The notes under the pieces are model-generated. The model saw only the letters and a program-made list of their open reading frames with translations. It was not told the origin of the DNA and searched no databases. Below are positions 1 to 8,075 of a DNA stretch of 15,000 nt, piece by piece. Position 1 is the first letter of the stretch, and each line of letters starts with the position of its first letter. The position numbers were made by a program, and so were the translations under genes. The DNA lies in assembly GCA_012295275.1 (NCBI GenBank), contig CM022665.1, forward strand, positions 25,344,446 to 25,359,445, given 5' to 3'. Source of the DNA: Chrysomallon squamiferum. Its lineage: Eukaryota > Mollusca > Gastropoda > Neomphalida > Peltospiridae.

Positions 1-940
1 TCATGTACGATTATATTTTTCTAATTTCTGCCATAGCAGTAGTTTCAGTTTCAGAAATAACTTCCTTTATTTAGTTTTTTTTTAAATAGTTGAATAATAT
101 TATGGGCATTTTTTAGAAATACGGTATACAGTCTCTATTCTTAAACTCTCGATGACGACAAACATTTAGTAATAAAAATATTATTACATTATCCAGCGTT
201 TTATTTTCGTATTTGGTCATGTTTTATAGTGGGCTCAGAGTGTAGGAAGTGCGGGATAAAAATATGTGTTTCTGTTTAGTAATACGATAAAGAAATGGGA
301 TCAAAAATAGATAAGCTGTCTGGTTCAAGCTGAGTAAATTCAGTAAAGACCTTCTGAAGCTAATTACAGGACAACAAAATAAAATAACATACTAGCCTCC
401 TTTAAGACAGCAATAAAAGGTACATTGAATTGCAGCTGAAAATATAACAGGAATTTATACATTTTTGGGTTAGTTTTTTAAATTTAAAATATATGTCTGA
501 ATTTTATCTCAAGTTATTAGACCATCCTTTTTAGCCACATGAGTTAATACTCTTTCTAGTTAAATACATATATATACTGCTACTGAATAAATTCGATGAG
601 AATTCTGAAGAAGTAGTTACAAGTTATTGAAGTAACTGGAAACATTTTCAAATTTATTAGATACCTAAGAATTGCAAGTTTGACATACAAATTGTATTAC
701 AAAGAAACAAAATTTCTTCTGTATTTTATTCTTGAATTTTTCTGATGACATCGTGTAAGAGTCTACAATGTTGTTGACAATCATGACAACATCGTGGCAA
801 CTACACTTGTCCTGACTTTGTATTCACATCTCTTGTCTTATTATTCCACAACTCAAAAGAAGATGTAGTTTATCCATTTTTGTATTAATCCAATTCCTTG
901 ATTGCACCAATACTTGAATCGATCATCACCCTTTCCTTTT
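1..940. other. AT-rich spacer without genes
   Basis: No open frame of note and no long tandem repeat in this stretch. Composition is AT-rich with ordinary short A and T runs. The only local structure I saw is a small hairpin: ATGTTGT at 768-774 can pair with ACAACAT at 786-792 across an 11-base loop. The octamer ACATCGTG occurs twice close together, at 748-755 and 789-796. Intergenic or intronic DNA is the most economical reading. Confidence 0.6.
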
Positions 941-951
941 GGCCAGACAGG

Positions 952-957
952 CACGTG
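952..957. promoter_or_regulatory. E-box CACGTG
   Basis: A perfect palindromic CACGTG lies in the context GGCACGTGACA. This is the canonical binding core for MYC/MAX, USF and CLOCK-type bHLH factors. It is the first of 13 ACGT cores in the segment. A six-base site alone proves nothing about function. Confidence 0.25.
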
Positions 958-1205
958 ACAAGCATTAACTGTTTTCTATTGGGAAACGTGAAAAGGACGT
1001 TTGAAACGTAGTGGGTGTTGAAGAAAGGACGTTGTTAACAAACAGTACGTTCTAGAACCAACGTTACGTGAGTCTTGGGTGTCGTAGAAAGGGCATCGTA
1101 AGAGTTGTGTGTGTCGTTAAGTGGATGCTGGAAGACAAATGAACACACAGCTACGTGTTTAGCGTTTAGCAAGTCTTTCTCAAGTAAGGTTCCAACCGTT
1201 AAAAG

Positions 1206-1211
1206 CACGTG
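1206..1211. promoter_or_regulatory. E-box CACGTG
   Basis: The second perfect CACGTG in the same ACGT-rich segment, in the context AAGCACGTGGGA, 254 bp from the first. The pairing with the upstream E-box slightly raises the chance that it matters. No adjacent transcription start is visible. Confidence 0.25.
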
Positions 1212-1346
1212 GGATCATGTACCGATTTCCATACCGGTCAGGCATAAGCAAAGACTGAACAGACTGTCTGAAATTCCGAGTAACGTCTATGCACGTTGGT
1301 GTAACTGCTGGCACGTCTTCTTAAAATATTGTATTCATAACTGATG

Positions 1347-1412
1347 CATGTGTGTGTGTTTGTATATATTTCTACACAACTGTGTGCGTCTTAGTATGTG
1401 AGTGTGTATCTG
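1347..1412 (+). repeat. GT-rich imperfect microsatellite
   Basis: TGTG-rich stretch with interruptions by TATATATT and CTACACAAC. The runs are short, and I see nothing beyond simple dinucleotide repetition. Confidence 0.6.
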
Positions 1413-1523
1413 TTCTCAGGCGTGTAAAGGAAACAAAAGATGAATTTGTTCATTTTTACGAAATAAAGTCCTAACTTTATTATGCTCAGATTTTTGACAT
1501 TAGGTACAACCGTCTTTCTTTAT

Positions 1524-1830
1524 TTATTTCTTTCTTTTTTTTTTTTTTTTTTTTTGATTTTTTGTTGTTGTTTTTTTTTTTTGCTGATTTTACTTTTTCA
1601 CACAAAACATTAAAAACGGCAAATAGCACTTCGTTTGTTTACAGTTATTGTTTTGTTATATTTGCGTTTTTCGTTTTTCTTTTTTGTTTCTAGGTTTCTT
1701 ATTAGTTTATTTTTATTTTCTTTCTTTCTTTCTTTTTCTTCTGTTTTTTCTATTTTTTCTTGGGAATGGCCTTTTAATTGCTATCTTGCTCCTTTTGTCC
1801 TTTTTCTACCTTTATTTATTTTTTAGGTGT
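1524..1830. repeat. T-rich low-complexity tract
   Basis: Contains T21 at 1535-1555 and T12 at 1571-1582, then long TTTC/TTTG/TTTA stretches to about 1830. Two overlapping open frames here (1635-1826 and 1648-1992) translate mostly to Phe/Leu/Ser. They are by-products of the T-rich composition, not proteins. Confidence 0.75.
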
Positions 1831-2320
1831 TTATTTTACTGCTATTTGATTTGTTTTCTAAATAATATTATTTCTATTATTTATAAAGTTATTTCTCAAG
1901 AGTTGCATAAAAGACCAAATGATATTGCTTTAGCGAACAACTCTCTCAACAGAATTGAACATACAAATATTGTTATACAAACATTCAAGTAAAAATGTCC
2001 AGTAAAATAACAACTTAGCCTAAAACATAAATATTAAAATATAAACACCATTCATAATTCTACAAAACCTAATTCGTTAGTATAATTTATAGTTGTAATC
2101 TACAAATAATAGTTTACATATAAGAATGTCAAATGTAAGGTTTTTCACATATAATTTTGGAAAAAGTTAGATTTTCTGTTTTTCTAGAATCCGTATTCGT
2201 TGCGCAGCTAGCGTACAATGCGTAACTTACTGTTGTACAAAATATTTAGATGAATAAATAACGAATTATTAGCTTGTTTCTTTTTTCCGTTTGTTTACCT
2301 CTGTGTTTTGTTAATGCCCG
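1831..2320. other. AT-rich spacer
   Basis: AT-rich, moderately complex sequence without an ORF, tandem repeat or recognisable motif. Nothing further is seen. Confidence 0.6.
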
Positions 2321-2324
2321 TAGA

Positions 2325-2367
2325 GGGGTGCTTTTCGGGGGAAGTGGGGTTTTTTGGGGGGAGGGGG
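2325..2367 (+). other. Putative G-quadruplex motif
   Basis: Five G-runs of 4, 5, 4, 6 and 5 bases lie on the plus strand at 2325-2328, 2337-2341, 2346-2349, 2356-2361 and 2363-2367. The loops are 8, 4, 6 and 1 bases. The last four runs satisfy the usual four-run, loop-of-1-to-7 rule with G-tracts of four or more, which favours a stable four-layer structure. It is sharply anomalous in DNA this AT-rich. G-quadruplexes are associated with promoters, replication pausing and transcription-associated structures, and none of these can be assigned from sequence alone. Confidence 0.7.
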
Positions 2368-2514
2368 TATCTGTTTCTAATGTGTTTTCTTATTGTTGTA
2401 TTTCATTTTTCTCTAAAGTCATTATGTAAAATTTAATCAAGACAACTTAATTTACGAGCATGATGAAATGTAATAAATTCTATTATTATTTTGATGCAAT
2501 AAAATAATATTTCA

Positions 2515-2541
<27 letters not shown>
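2515..2541. repeat. Poly-T tract (27)
   Basis: Uninterrupted run of T, possibly a retroposon tail in reverse orientation or a simple homopolymer expansion. No target-site duplication was recognised. It produces the poly-Lys stretch in a spurious minus-strand frame at 2433-2639. Confidence 0.85.
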
Positions 2542-2546
<5 letters not shown>

Positions 2547-3017
2547 ACCTTTAACTAAATACCTATCATTTATATTAAGTTTTATTACGTAATCAGAATG
2601 CGTCACCGTTATACGTAGATCTTCGAAAAACACAGACACCGTTTGAAGTATTTCTCAAACCAGACTTGGAGTGTGATACGATTAGCTTCAAGAGCTGTCA
2701 CCAGAATAACTCATTTGGGCGTTATCAGTTAATACAGTGTATTTACAGAGCACCAGTAAATGATACAGGGGATAGATATGTGTGATTAATTTACACCACT
2801 TTAGTCGTCTAAGGTGATATTTATTGAGTGGCCGGCATAACGCTTTAATTTAGATGGATTTTCAAGAACGGATTGCATGAATCCTGATAAAGTCGCTGTT
2901 AATCAAATGGTCAAATAAAAAGGAAATATGAGGTCAAGTTGTACTGATGGATCTCAAGAGATTTGTTGTAATAATCAAAGTCGGGTCATTTGTTAGAGAA
3001 AATTAGGAAACTGTTAC
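2542..3017. other. Unique, more complex sequence
   Basis: Non-repetitive DNA of higher complexity than its surroundings, without an open frame of 60 codons. It includes one AGGTCA half-site near 2930 and homeodomain-type ATTA/TTAATT cores. It could be a conserved non-coding element or just old unique DNA; the sequence alone cannot separate these. Confidence 0.4.
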
Positions 3018-3048
3018 TTTTTTTTTCTGTTTTTTTTTTTTTTTTTTT
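3018..3048. repeat. Interrupted poly-T tract
   Basis: T-rich run broken once by CTG, ending in T19 (3030-3048). It directly abuts the left edge of the 11-bp minisatellite. Confidence 0.8.
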
Positions 3049-3051
3049 ATT

Positions 3052-3580
3052 TGTTCACTTTGTTTTCATTTTGTGTATACTTTCTGTTAAGTTTGAGTAA
3101 ACTTAGTGTTCAGTTTGAGTAAACTTAGTGTTCACTTTGTTCTCATTTTGTGTAAACTTTGTGAATACTTTCTGTTCAGTTTGTGTAAACTTAGTGTTCA
3201 CTTTGTGTAAACTTTGGGAATACTTTCTGTTCACTTTGTGTTCACCTTGTATGTTCAGTTTTTGTTCACTTTGTGTTCCTTTTATGTATACTTTCTGTTC
3301 ACTTCGTGTAAACTTTGTGTTCATTTTGTGTAAACTTTGTGTTCACTTTGTGTATACTTTCTGTTCACTTTGTGTAAACTTGTGTTCACTGTGTAGTCAT
3401 ATTGTATTCACTTCGTGTTCACTCTATTTACAAGTTGCGATTACTTTGTGTTAACTTTGTGTACAGTTTGCGTTCACATTGTGTTCCGTTTGCGCCGACG
3501 TTGAATACTTTTGTATTCTTTTTTGCACATGCTGTTGACACGTTGTATTCACTTTGTTTTCTCTTTGTATTCACTTAGTG
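3052..3580 (+). repeat. 11-bp minisatellite, about 45-48 copies
   Basis: The whole stretch can be cut into 11-base units of consensus CTTTGTGTTCA. The main variants are CTTTGTGTAAA, CTTTCTGTTCA, CTTAGTGTTCA and CTTTGTGTATA. Phase is kept for hundreds of bases with rare slips, for example a 13-base unit near 3245 and a 10-base unit near 3379. Divergence rises towards the right end (after about 3400). Variant order suggests a higher-order block of five units (55 bp): the series starting at 3146 is echoed from 3201. Open frames on both strands (3128-3454 plus, 3103-3324 minus) simply translate the repeat, since 33 bp equals 11 codons, and should not be treated as genes. Confidence 0.9.
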
Positions 3581-4039
3581 CTGTGAATCAGTCTGATGCT
3601 CTGATTCATCTGTTTGCCTTTCTATCAAGGATTTTAATAACAGCTCATCACAGGCCGTAATACATGCTCTCCTGTCTATGGGAAAGTGCATATAAAATAA
3701 TACTTCTTGCTGTTAATTGGAGTCCCTCTGGAAGACGTCTCCTCTTATATCATTATTAACAGTTAAAGATTTGCTGAGTTACTGTTAAACAACCATTCTC
3801 ACATTGTAATGTTTATCAGTTTTTTCCACTTAACGTATTGACAGAAAGCTGCATAAATCCTTATCATTAACATATTTGAATTAAAAGATGGCTATCATGG
3901 ACGTTAAACTGATTATTACAATTACTGCTGTTTATGTACTAACATGGAAAATTGATTACAAAGATAACTTTTGTTTCCAGAAGGTACGGGCAAGCACTTG
4001 CGTATAAGCAAACATAACATTAAAACTAAAACAAAAATT
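3581..4039. other. Unique sequence, no gene
   Basis: Moderately complex DNA with no long frame. A small inverted repeat, GCAAGCACTTGC, lies at 3990-4001. Splice-acceptor-like TTTCCAG at 3974-3980 is followed at once by donor-like GGTACG, leaving no meaningful exon. No function is assigned. Confidence 0.5.
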
Positions 4040-4046
4040 AATAAAT

Positions 4047-4084
<38 letters not shown>
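4040..4084 (+). repeat. AATAAA followed by poly-A tract (33): possible retroposed 3' end
   Basis: AATAAA at 4040-4045 lies six bases before an unbroken A33 (4052-4084). This is what the tail of a reverse-transcribed mRNA, SINE or LINE on the plus strand would look like. The heptamer CTTTTGT occurs at 3968-3974 and again at 4087-4093, just after the tail, which could be a short target-site duplication around an insert of about 110 bp. The two-base offset after the A tract and the shortness of the duplication make this tentative. A plain homopolymer is the alternative. Confidence 0.35.
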
Positions 4085-4086
<2 letters not shown>

Positions 4087-4620
4087 CTTTTGTCTGTTTC
4101 AGAGACTATTTCTGGAACGGTAAATAAGCATCCGGTGATTGATATTATTCCGGTGTTGACCGCCTCGACTAACCCAGCCAGAAACACAGACTCAACAAAG
4201 GTTAATAGTAATTATTACGACCACTAATGACTATAAGATCTGAAACAATATTTGTGCACCAAAAACACATTCTATTTGTTTAATTGATGAAGCTGCTTTT
4301 ACATCGCTTTTATGGAACTTGCAGCGGTTTTTCCTAATAAAAATATTGATTCTCCGTATAAGCTAATGTCAAGTGTAACAACCATTTTTGTGTTTGCTTT
4401 TGCAACACACATTTTAACTAAAACTGAATTACACACGGTTCATAAACAGATCTACAGCAATCCATGCCATCCAAACAGAGCGTTACAGCGCAGTGCATGA
4501 GTAAATAATAGACGATGCATTATTTTCTCAAAATAACAAAATGTCTTTAAGTGGAATCTATCTGCTTTTATTCACAGGCTTGTGTAATAAGCATGTGGTC
4601 ACTTGTTTTGTGAGTTATTT
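4085..4620. other. Unique spacer with one short ORF
   Basis: An ATG-led frame of 62 codons (4312-4500) is present but matches nothing I recognise. It shows no domain, lacks strong initiation context, and is of a length expected by chance. Polypyrimidine-plus-CAG at about 4088-4102 resembles a splice acceptor, with GTAAAT 18 bases later, but a 17-nt exon without support is not called. Confidence 0.5.
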
Positions 4621-4625
4621 AAATA

Positions 4626-4629
4626 TCTT

Positions 4630-4664
<35 letters not shown>

Positions 4665-4666
4665 TT
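4626..4666. repeat. (CTT)n microsatellite
   Basis: About 13 CTT units with one CCT interruption; homopyrimidine on the plus strand, so a triplex-capable tract in principle. Confidence 0.85.
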
Positions 4667-4750
4667 TTTTGTTTTTAGTCCATGCGAATGTATATATGTT
4701 AGCGTGTGCGTTTGCGTGTGCTATCCATTTAACCAGAATAGAAGGATGAT

Positions 4751-4862
4751 TTCTTGAATATATTTTTTAAAAATTAATTAATAATAATAACGATAATAAA
4801 AAATGATAGTGATGATAGTGTAATAATAATGTTAATAATGACAATAATATTTATAATAAAAA
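4751..4862. repeat. Imperfect (AAT)n tract
   Basis: AAT/ATA-rich trinucleotide stretch with GAT and GTG interruptions. It is degenerate, suggesting an old microsatellite. Confidence 0.7.
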
Positions 4863-4913
4863 GAATAATTTATTACCAGTAATAACAAACAAATAAAACA
4901 ATGTTTGCTGGGA

Positions 4914-4932
4914 TTTTTTTTTTTTTTTTTTT
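4914..4932. repeat. Poly-T tract (19)
   Basis: Uninterrupted T run following GGGA; no flanking duplication noticed. Confidence 0.85.
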
Positions 4933-5060
4933 GGTCACTAATTTTCTTTCGGATCATGTATAACTTGTCAATAATTTTAAAATAATTAAAAATGGCTAGA
5001 TAAACAATTCATTTGTTTCCATGTCAAGCAGAATCATGTTAATTAATCTACTTGTCTAGG

Positions 5061-5108
5061 TAATATATATATATATATTGTTTTTAATTATTATTTATTA
5101 TTAAAAAT
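5061..5108. repeat. (TA)n and adjoining AT hairpin
   Basis: About eight TA units, then an inverted repeat with arms TTTTTAAT and ATTAAAAA around an 11-base AT spacer (5082-5108). A cruciform is possible under supercoiling, but such structures are common in AT-rich DNA. Confidence 0.6.
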
Positions 5109-5712
5109 AAGCTTCTTCACCCATCCAGTGATGAACCTCATTCAGATAAATTGAAAGACGTGACTTCCTAAATAATGTATTTTCTGACTTATTGCAATTT
5201 TTGCTTCTGGGCAAACACAAACAAACGAGCATTATCAGTTATAATGGTGAAAGTAGGTTTCGTAGAAGATGAAAAGAAATTATTCACGTAAGTCTGCATG
5301 TCTGTGTCTGTGATAGATCGCTAACTAATAAGAAGACTTAACCAGTTTAATTGACCGACTGCTTGCTGCAGTCTAGTTAATAAATAACGAGCTCGAGTTT
5401 AATTCACTGGTTAAAGAACAATCCAACAACAACGAAAATGACTGAACACTGTAATAAAATGCAGTCAGACAGAGTCAAGAGTCTGTAACGTAATGGTTAA
5501 TTTATGGATCACTAGGATTGTATAATCATAAAGTTTACAAACTATACGACTCATTTCTCTTTGTCTTAGTCGATGTGTATTGCCATAAGATAGTATCTCA
5601 GTGGGGGGGAGCAACCATATTCCAATAACCAGTGACGTATCTGCTTCTACTGTACTGTGTGATTTTTACTATATTTTTAACAAAGAGATCGAAGTGTCGG
5701 CAGCGAAGTTAT
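5109..5712. other. Unique spacer; CCAAT and CRE-like sites near 5630
   Basis: No gene. CCAAT at 5622-5626 is followed by TGACGTAT (CRE-like) at 5633-5640, a promoter-type pairing in animals but also plausible by chance. A G8 run lies near 5602. Weakly open frames that start here run into the adjacent ACAT/CA repeats and are not coding. Confidence 0.4.
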
Positions 5713-5720
5713 TCGTACGT

Positions 5721-5816
5721 ACAGGAGCACTTATGTATATACATACATACGTACAGGTGCACTTATGTATATACATACATACGTACAGGTGCACTTATGT
5801 ACATACATACATACAT
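5721..5816 (+). repeat. 32-bp tandem repeat, three copies
   Basis: Copies start at 5721, 5753 and 5785, each 32 bp. Copies 1 and 2 differ by one base (GAGCAC versus GTGCAC); copy 3 differs from copy 2 by two substitutions near its end. Key elements in order are ACAGGTGCAC, TTATGTATATAC and ATACATACGT. This order resembles one half of the 67-bp unit at 8282-9830, with a shared GTATATAC, TACATAC, TACAG and CAC series. The repeat merges at the right into ACAT/CA microsatellite. Confidence 0.9.
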
Positions 5817-5864
5817 TCACACACATACACACACACACACACCACAAACACACACACACACACA
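5817..5864 (+). repeat. (CA)n microsatellite
   Basis: CACA and CATACA units interrupted by CCACAAA. It is responsible for His/Thr-rich frames on the plus strand and Cys/Val-rich frames on the minus strand (5601-6013), which are not genes. Confidence 0.85.
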
Positions 5865-6600
5865 GATTCAAAATATTAAGGAGTGACTCACTGTTATCTA
5901 AACTACGTTTTTCAAATATAATAAAATGTATTAAAAGTGAAACCATCAAAAAAAAAAAAAAATGGATTGTAGAATTTACATATGTACTGAAACTAGTTCG
6001 CGAAGAAATATAAAACTTTAATGAAAAAAAAGGTTACAGCAATGTGAGGGAATTGCTTCTGTTAGTTAATTTTCCACATATTATTGTAAACTAGAGAAAA
6101 TTGTTATGTATTTCATCCATAATATATATTATTATATATTTTTATTAGTGCAGTTCTGTTTTTTCTTTCAAAAGAGAGCTTTAAATGATATATTATTTAA
6201 AATTTATGCGGATTTTAATTTTCATTTTGGTTATTTTTATTTTATTTTTTATTCATTTTTCTTCTTTACTGTTTTTGTTTTTTCTTTCTTTCTTTTATAT
6301 TAGTATTTTTCTATTCTTTCTTTCAAATGATTGCTTTTTAAATGCATAAAATATAACTTTTCAAATTTTCAGGAAGGAATATGAAATGCATTCTGTCTTA
6401 ATATCTCAATTTTTATTTAATATTACAATTTTTTTTAAGTACAGAATTACTTTACGTTTTACAGAATATTATATACAACTCTTTTTTTCGACCGATTCTG
6501 TCTGCAATTTTTCTTCTTTTTTAACAGAAATGACAACAGTACTCTAAAACCAACAAATCAAATTCTTATCTGTGACATTTTCCTGACATTTCACAAATTT
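5865..6600. other. AT- and T-rich spacer
   Basis: A14 at about 5948-5961, then T-rich low-complexity DNA at about 6220-6320. A 65-codon frame at 6106-6303 is Phe/Tyr-rich and reflects composition. Nothing else is seen. Confidence 0.6.
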
Positions 6601-6636
6601 AATAACACTTCGTTGGAGTGTCAACGCCGCTAAAGG

Positions 6637-6657
6637 AACGCAAAATGACGTAGCGTT
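6637..6657. promoter_or_regulatory. CRE-like site inside a small inverted repeat
   Basis: TGACGTAG at 6646-6653 (a CREB/ATF-type near-consensus) lies in a 21-bp inverted repeat with arms AACGC (6637-6641) and GCGTT (6653-6657). The flanking region is richer in G+C than the rest of the window. Confidence 0.25.
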
Positions 6658-6703
6658 TCAGAATTATTTATTACATCATAGACCATAACCCACCCACTGA
6701 CAC

Positions 6704-6717
6704 AACACGAACGTGTT
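6704..6717. repeat. Palindrome AACACG-AA-CGTGTT
   Basis: Perfect inverted repeat with six-base arms and a two-base centre. ACGTG within it matches the HIF/bHLH-PAS core. Short and uncertain. Confidence 0.35.
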
Positions 6718-6771
6718 TTTGCTAAACACTCAACAGTGGAAAAAAACACACCAAAAAAAACAAACACTCGG

Positions 6772-6779
6772 CCACGTCA
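6772..6779 (-). promoter_or_regulatory. TGACGTGG (ATF6/XBP1-type) site
   Basis: On the minus strand the sequence reads TGACGTGG, the core of the animal unfolded-protein-response element. A second copy in the same orientation is at 12326-12333. Function is inferred from the motif only. Confidence 0.2.
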
Positions 6780-6843
6780 TTTGGGTGGAAATCTGGAATG
6801 AGTAACGGTAACATGCACTGGTCTTTTCAAAGTTTGACCTCCA

Positions 6844-6893
6844 CCAATATGTAAATACATTTAGATGTTTGTTGATTCAGCAATCTTTATATC
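6844..6893 (+). promoter_or_regulatory. CCAAT and TATA-like pair
   Basis: CCAAT at 6844-6848 and TTTATAT at 6887-6893 are spaced about 40 bp apart in the order seen in animal core promoters. They lie about 100 bp before the ATG at 6991 of a short frame with a possible signal peptide. TATA-like words are frequent in AT-rich DNA, so the support is weak. Confidence 0.2.
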
Positions 6894-6990
6894 GCATTAA
6901 ACTTCTCGAAAAGAGCTAACTGAACCATGCAAATGGGTATTGATTCATCACAAAGGTCGACGTGGGAATCAAATACACATTCCTGGAAAT

Positions 6991-7233
6991 ATGATTCACA
7001 CTTTTGTGCACCGTCTGCTTGTGTTCCTGGTAATTTCGTGTTCCTTCAGCCGACTGGCGTTAGTTGGCAGACAGGACACGGCAAGTTCTAACCAGTTTTT
7101 AAAACTGTATTTGACTGATTCCGTTGTTTTAGTTAGGGAGCTGTGTAATATTCAGAACTTAATTTGTTTTACTTCCATAACATATATGCTGTGTGTAAGT
7201 ATACGGCAGAAATCTGAAAACGAAAGAGTCTAA
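6991..7233 (+). other. Candidate short ORF with signal-peptide-like start (unproven)
   Basis: The 80-codon frame begins at the first ATG (6991); the open frame extends further upstream only through non-ATG codons. The N-terminus looks like a signal peptide: a short polar start with two His and an Arg, a hydrophobic core LLVFLVISCSF at about residues 9-19, then a polar region with GRQD near residue 27. The remainder has no domain I recognise. GTAAGT at 7195-7200, a strong 5' splice-site consensus, lies in phase 0 within the frame. The whole could therefore be a first coding exon of 68 codons ending at 7194. CCAAT/TATA-like sites precede it. Random frames of this length are expected in 15 kb, so chance is the leading alternative. 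Confidence 0.13.
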
Positions 7234-7302
7234 CAGAACGTAAACTTCAGTAATGTTTAATTTGTATAAAATTTAGAGGCCACGTTTCTAAATAGCAACA
7301 AA

Positions 7303-7364
7303 GGCAGCAGTGACAACAACGACGACGACAACAAAAACAACAGCGACAACACCACCAACAACAG
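7303..7364 (+). repeat. Imperfect (ACA/GAC)n trinucleotide repeat
   Basis: CAA/GAC/CAC triplets in a single phase with many interruptions; a degenerate microsatellite. Confidence 0.75.
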
Positions 7365-7412
7365 TAATACTATACTTACCGAATTCATCAGAATTTGCTT
7401 CCGATTTAAATA

Positions 7413-7457
7413 TGACGTCAACAATACTTTGACGTTGTGCGCTTCTATCTTACGTCA
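7413..7457. promoter_or_regulatory. Cluster of three CREs
   Basis: A full palindromic CRE TGACGTCA (7413-7420) is followed by TGACGTTG (7430-7437) and TTACGTCA (7450-7457; TGACGTAA on the minus strand). TGACGTCA is the consensus for CREB/ATF bZIP dimers and the two others are accepted variants. Start-to-start spacings are 17 and 20 bp. Homotypic clusters like this are typical of cAMP-responsive enhancers and promoters. There is no gene directly beside it except the unproven frame at 6991-7233. Confidence 0.45.
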
Positions 7458-7476
7458 TGGTTACAAATTCCATGAC
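7454..7476. repeat. Inverted repeat GTCATGG / CCATGAC
   Basis: Perfect seven-base arms around a nine-base spacer; the left arm overlaps the third CRE. It could form a small hairpin or serve as a dyad protein site. Confidence 0.5.
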
Positions 7477-7836
7477 ATTCAAATTAAGACAAATGATCAA
7501 ACTGAATTTATTTATTTATTTATAAATTTCTTAATAACTAATATATTTCAACCACTCTTACTGTTTGTTTTCTTAAATACTTAAAAACTGTTTTTAATTT
7601 AAAAATTATTATTATTATAAGTATTTTGAGTGGTTTTATTAATTGGAGATAATTTAACAGCTGTAATATGTAAAATGTATTTGTTAATTAAAAAGGAAAT
7701 ATATGATATAAATATAAAGGATCGAAATAAGTATAATTTATATGAAAGTGCTGTAACTTTACCTTCATATTAAACTATAACAGCAGTGTTAAATTTCACA
7801 AATACTTTTTAAAAAAAATATTTAAAAAAATAACGA
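7477..7836. other. AT-rich spacer
   Basis: Very AT-rich with TTTA repeats (about 7508-7526) and AT hairpin-prone stretches. No gene or motif is seen. Confidence 0.6.
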
Positions 7837-7869
7837 GAACAACAACAACAATAATAATAATAATAATAT
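7837..7869. repeat. (ACA)n(ATA)n microsatellite
   Basis: CAACAACAACA grades into (ATA)n; a simple trinucleotide repeat. Confidence 0.8.
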
Positions 7870-8007
7870 AAATGAAACCAGTGTTTCACAACCTAATAGT
7901 AATATTTATTTAGTTCGTTAGTTAGTTAATTTTATAGAAAAATACCATTTAAAGCTTTGTGATTTGTATTTCAAAACTTGGTTTATTACTATCAATAAGT
8001 ATAAAAA

Positions 8008-8043
8008 TACTACTACTACTACTACTAATAAGTATTATTATTA

Positions 8044-8075
<32 letters not shown>

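Larger units (their letters stand above)
945..1330. other. CpG/ACGT-rich unique segment with two E-boxes
   Basis: This block stands out from its AT-rich surroundings. I count 13 copies of ACGT between 953 and 1316, where about one would be expected at 70% A+T. Two are full CACGTG E-boxes (952-957 and 1206-1211), the core bound by bHLH/bZIP factors in animals. A degenerate direct repeat is visible: the stretch at 1011-1037 resembles that at 1075-1101 (period 64), sharing GGGTGT and AGAAAGG. A 79-codon open frame ends at 1344, but it lacks any ATG, so I do not call a gene. It may be a regulatory element, an old decayed minisatellite, or an exon fragment. Confidence 0.4.

Noticed and set aside
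1105-1344. 79-codon frame in the ACGT-rich segment
   Set aside because: It starts at TTG and has no ATG anywhere; no domain recognised. It might be an exon, but nothing supports that.
3103-3454. Overlapping frames on both strands in the 11-bp repeat
   Set aside because: Three repeat units make 11 codons, so any stop-free phase yields a repetitive pseudo-protein; unit variation is not codon-like.
4103-4119. 17-nt micro-exon between CAG and GTAAAT
   Set aside because: Acceptor- and donor-like words of this quality are frequent; no reading-frame or expression support.
4312-4500. 62-codon ATG frame
   Set aside because: No domain, signal peptide or splice context; isolated and within chance length.
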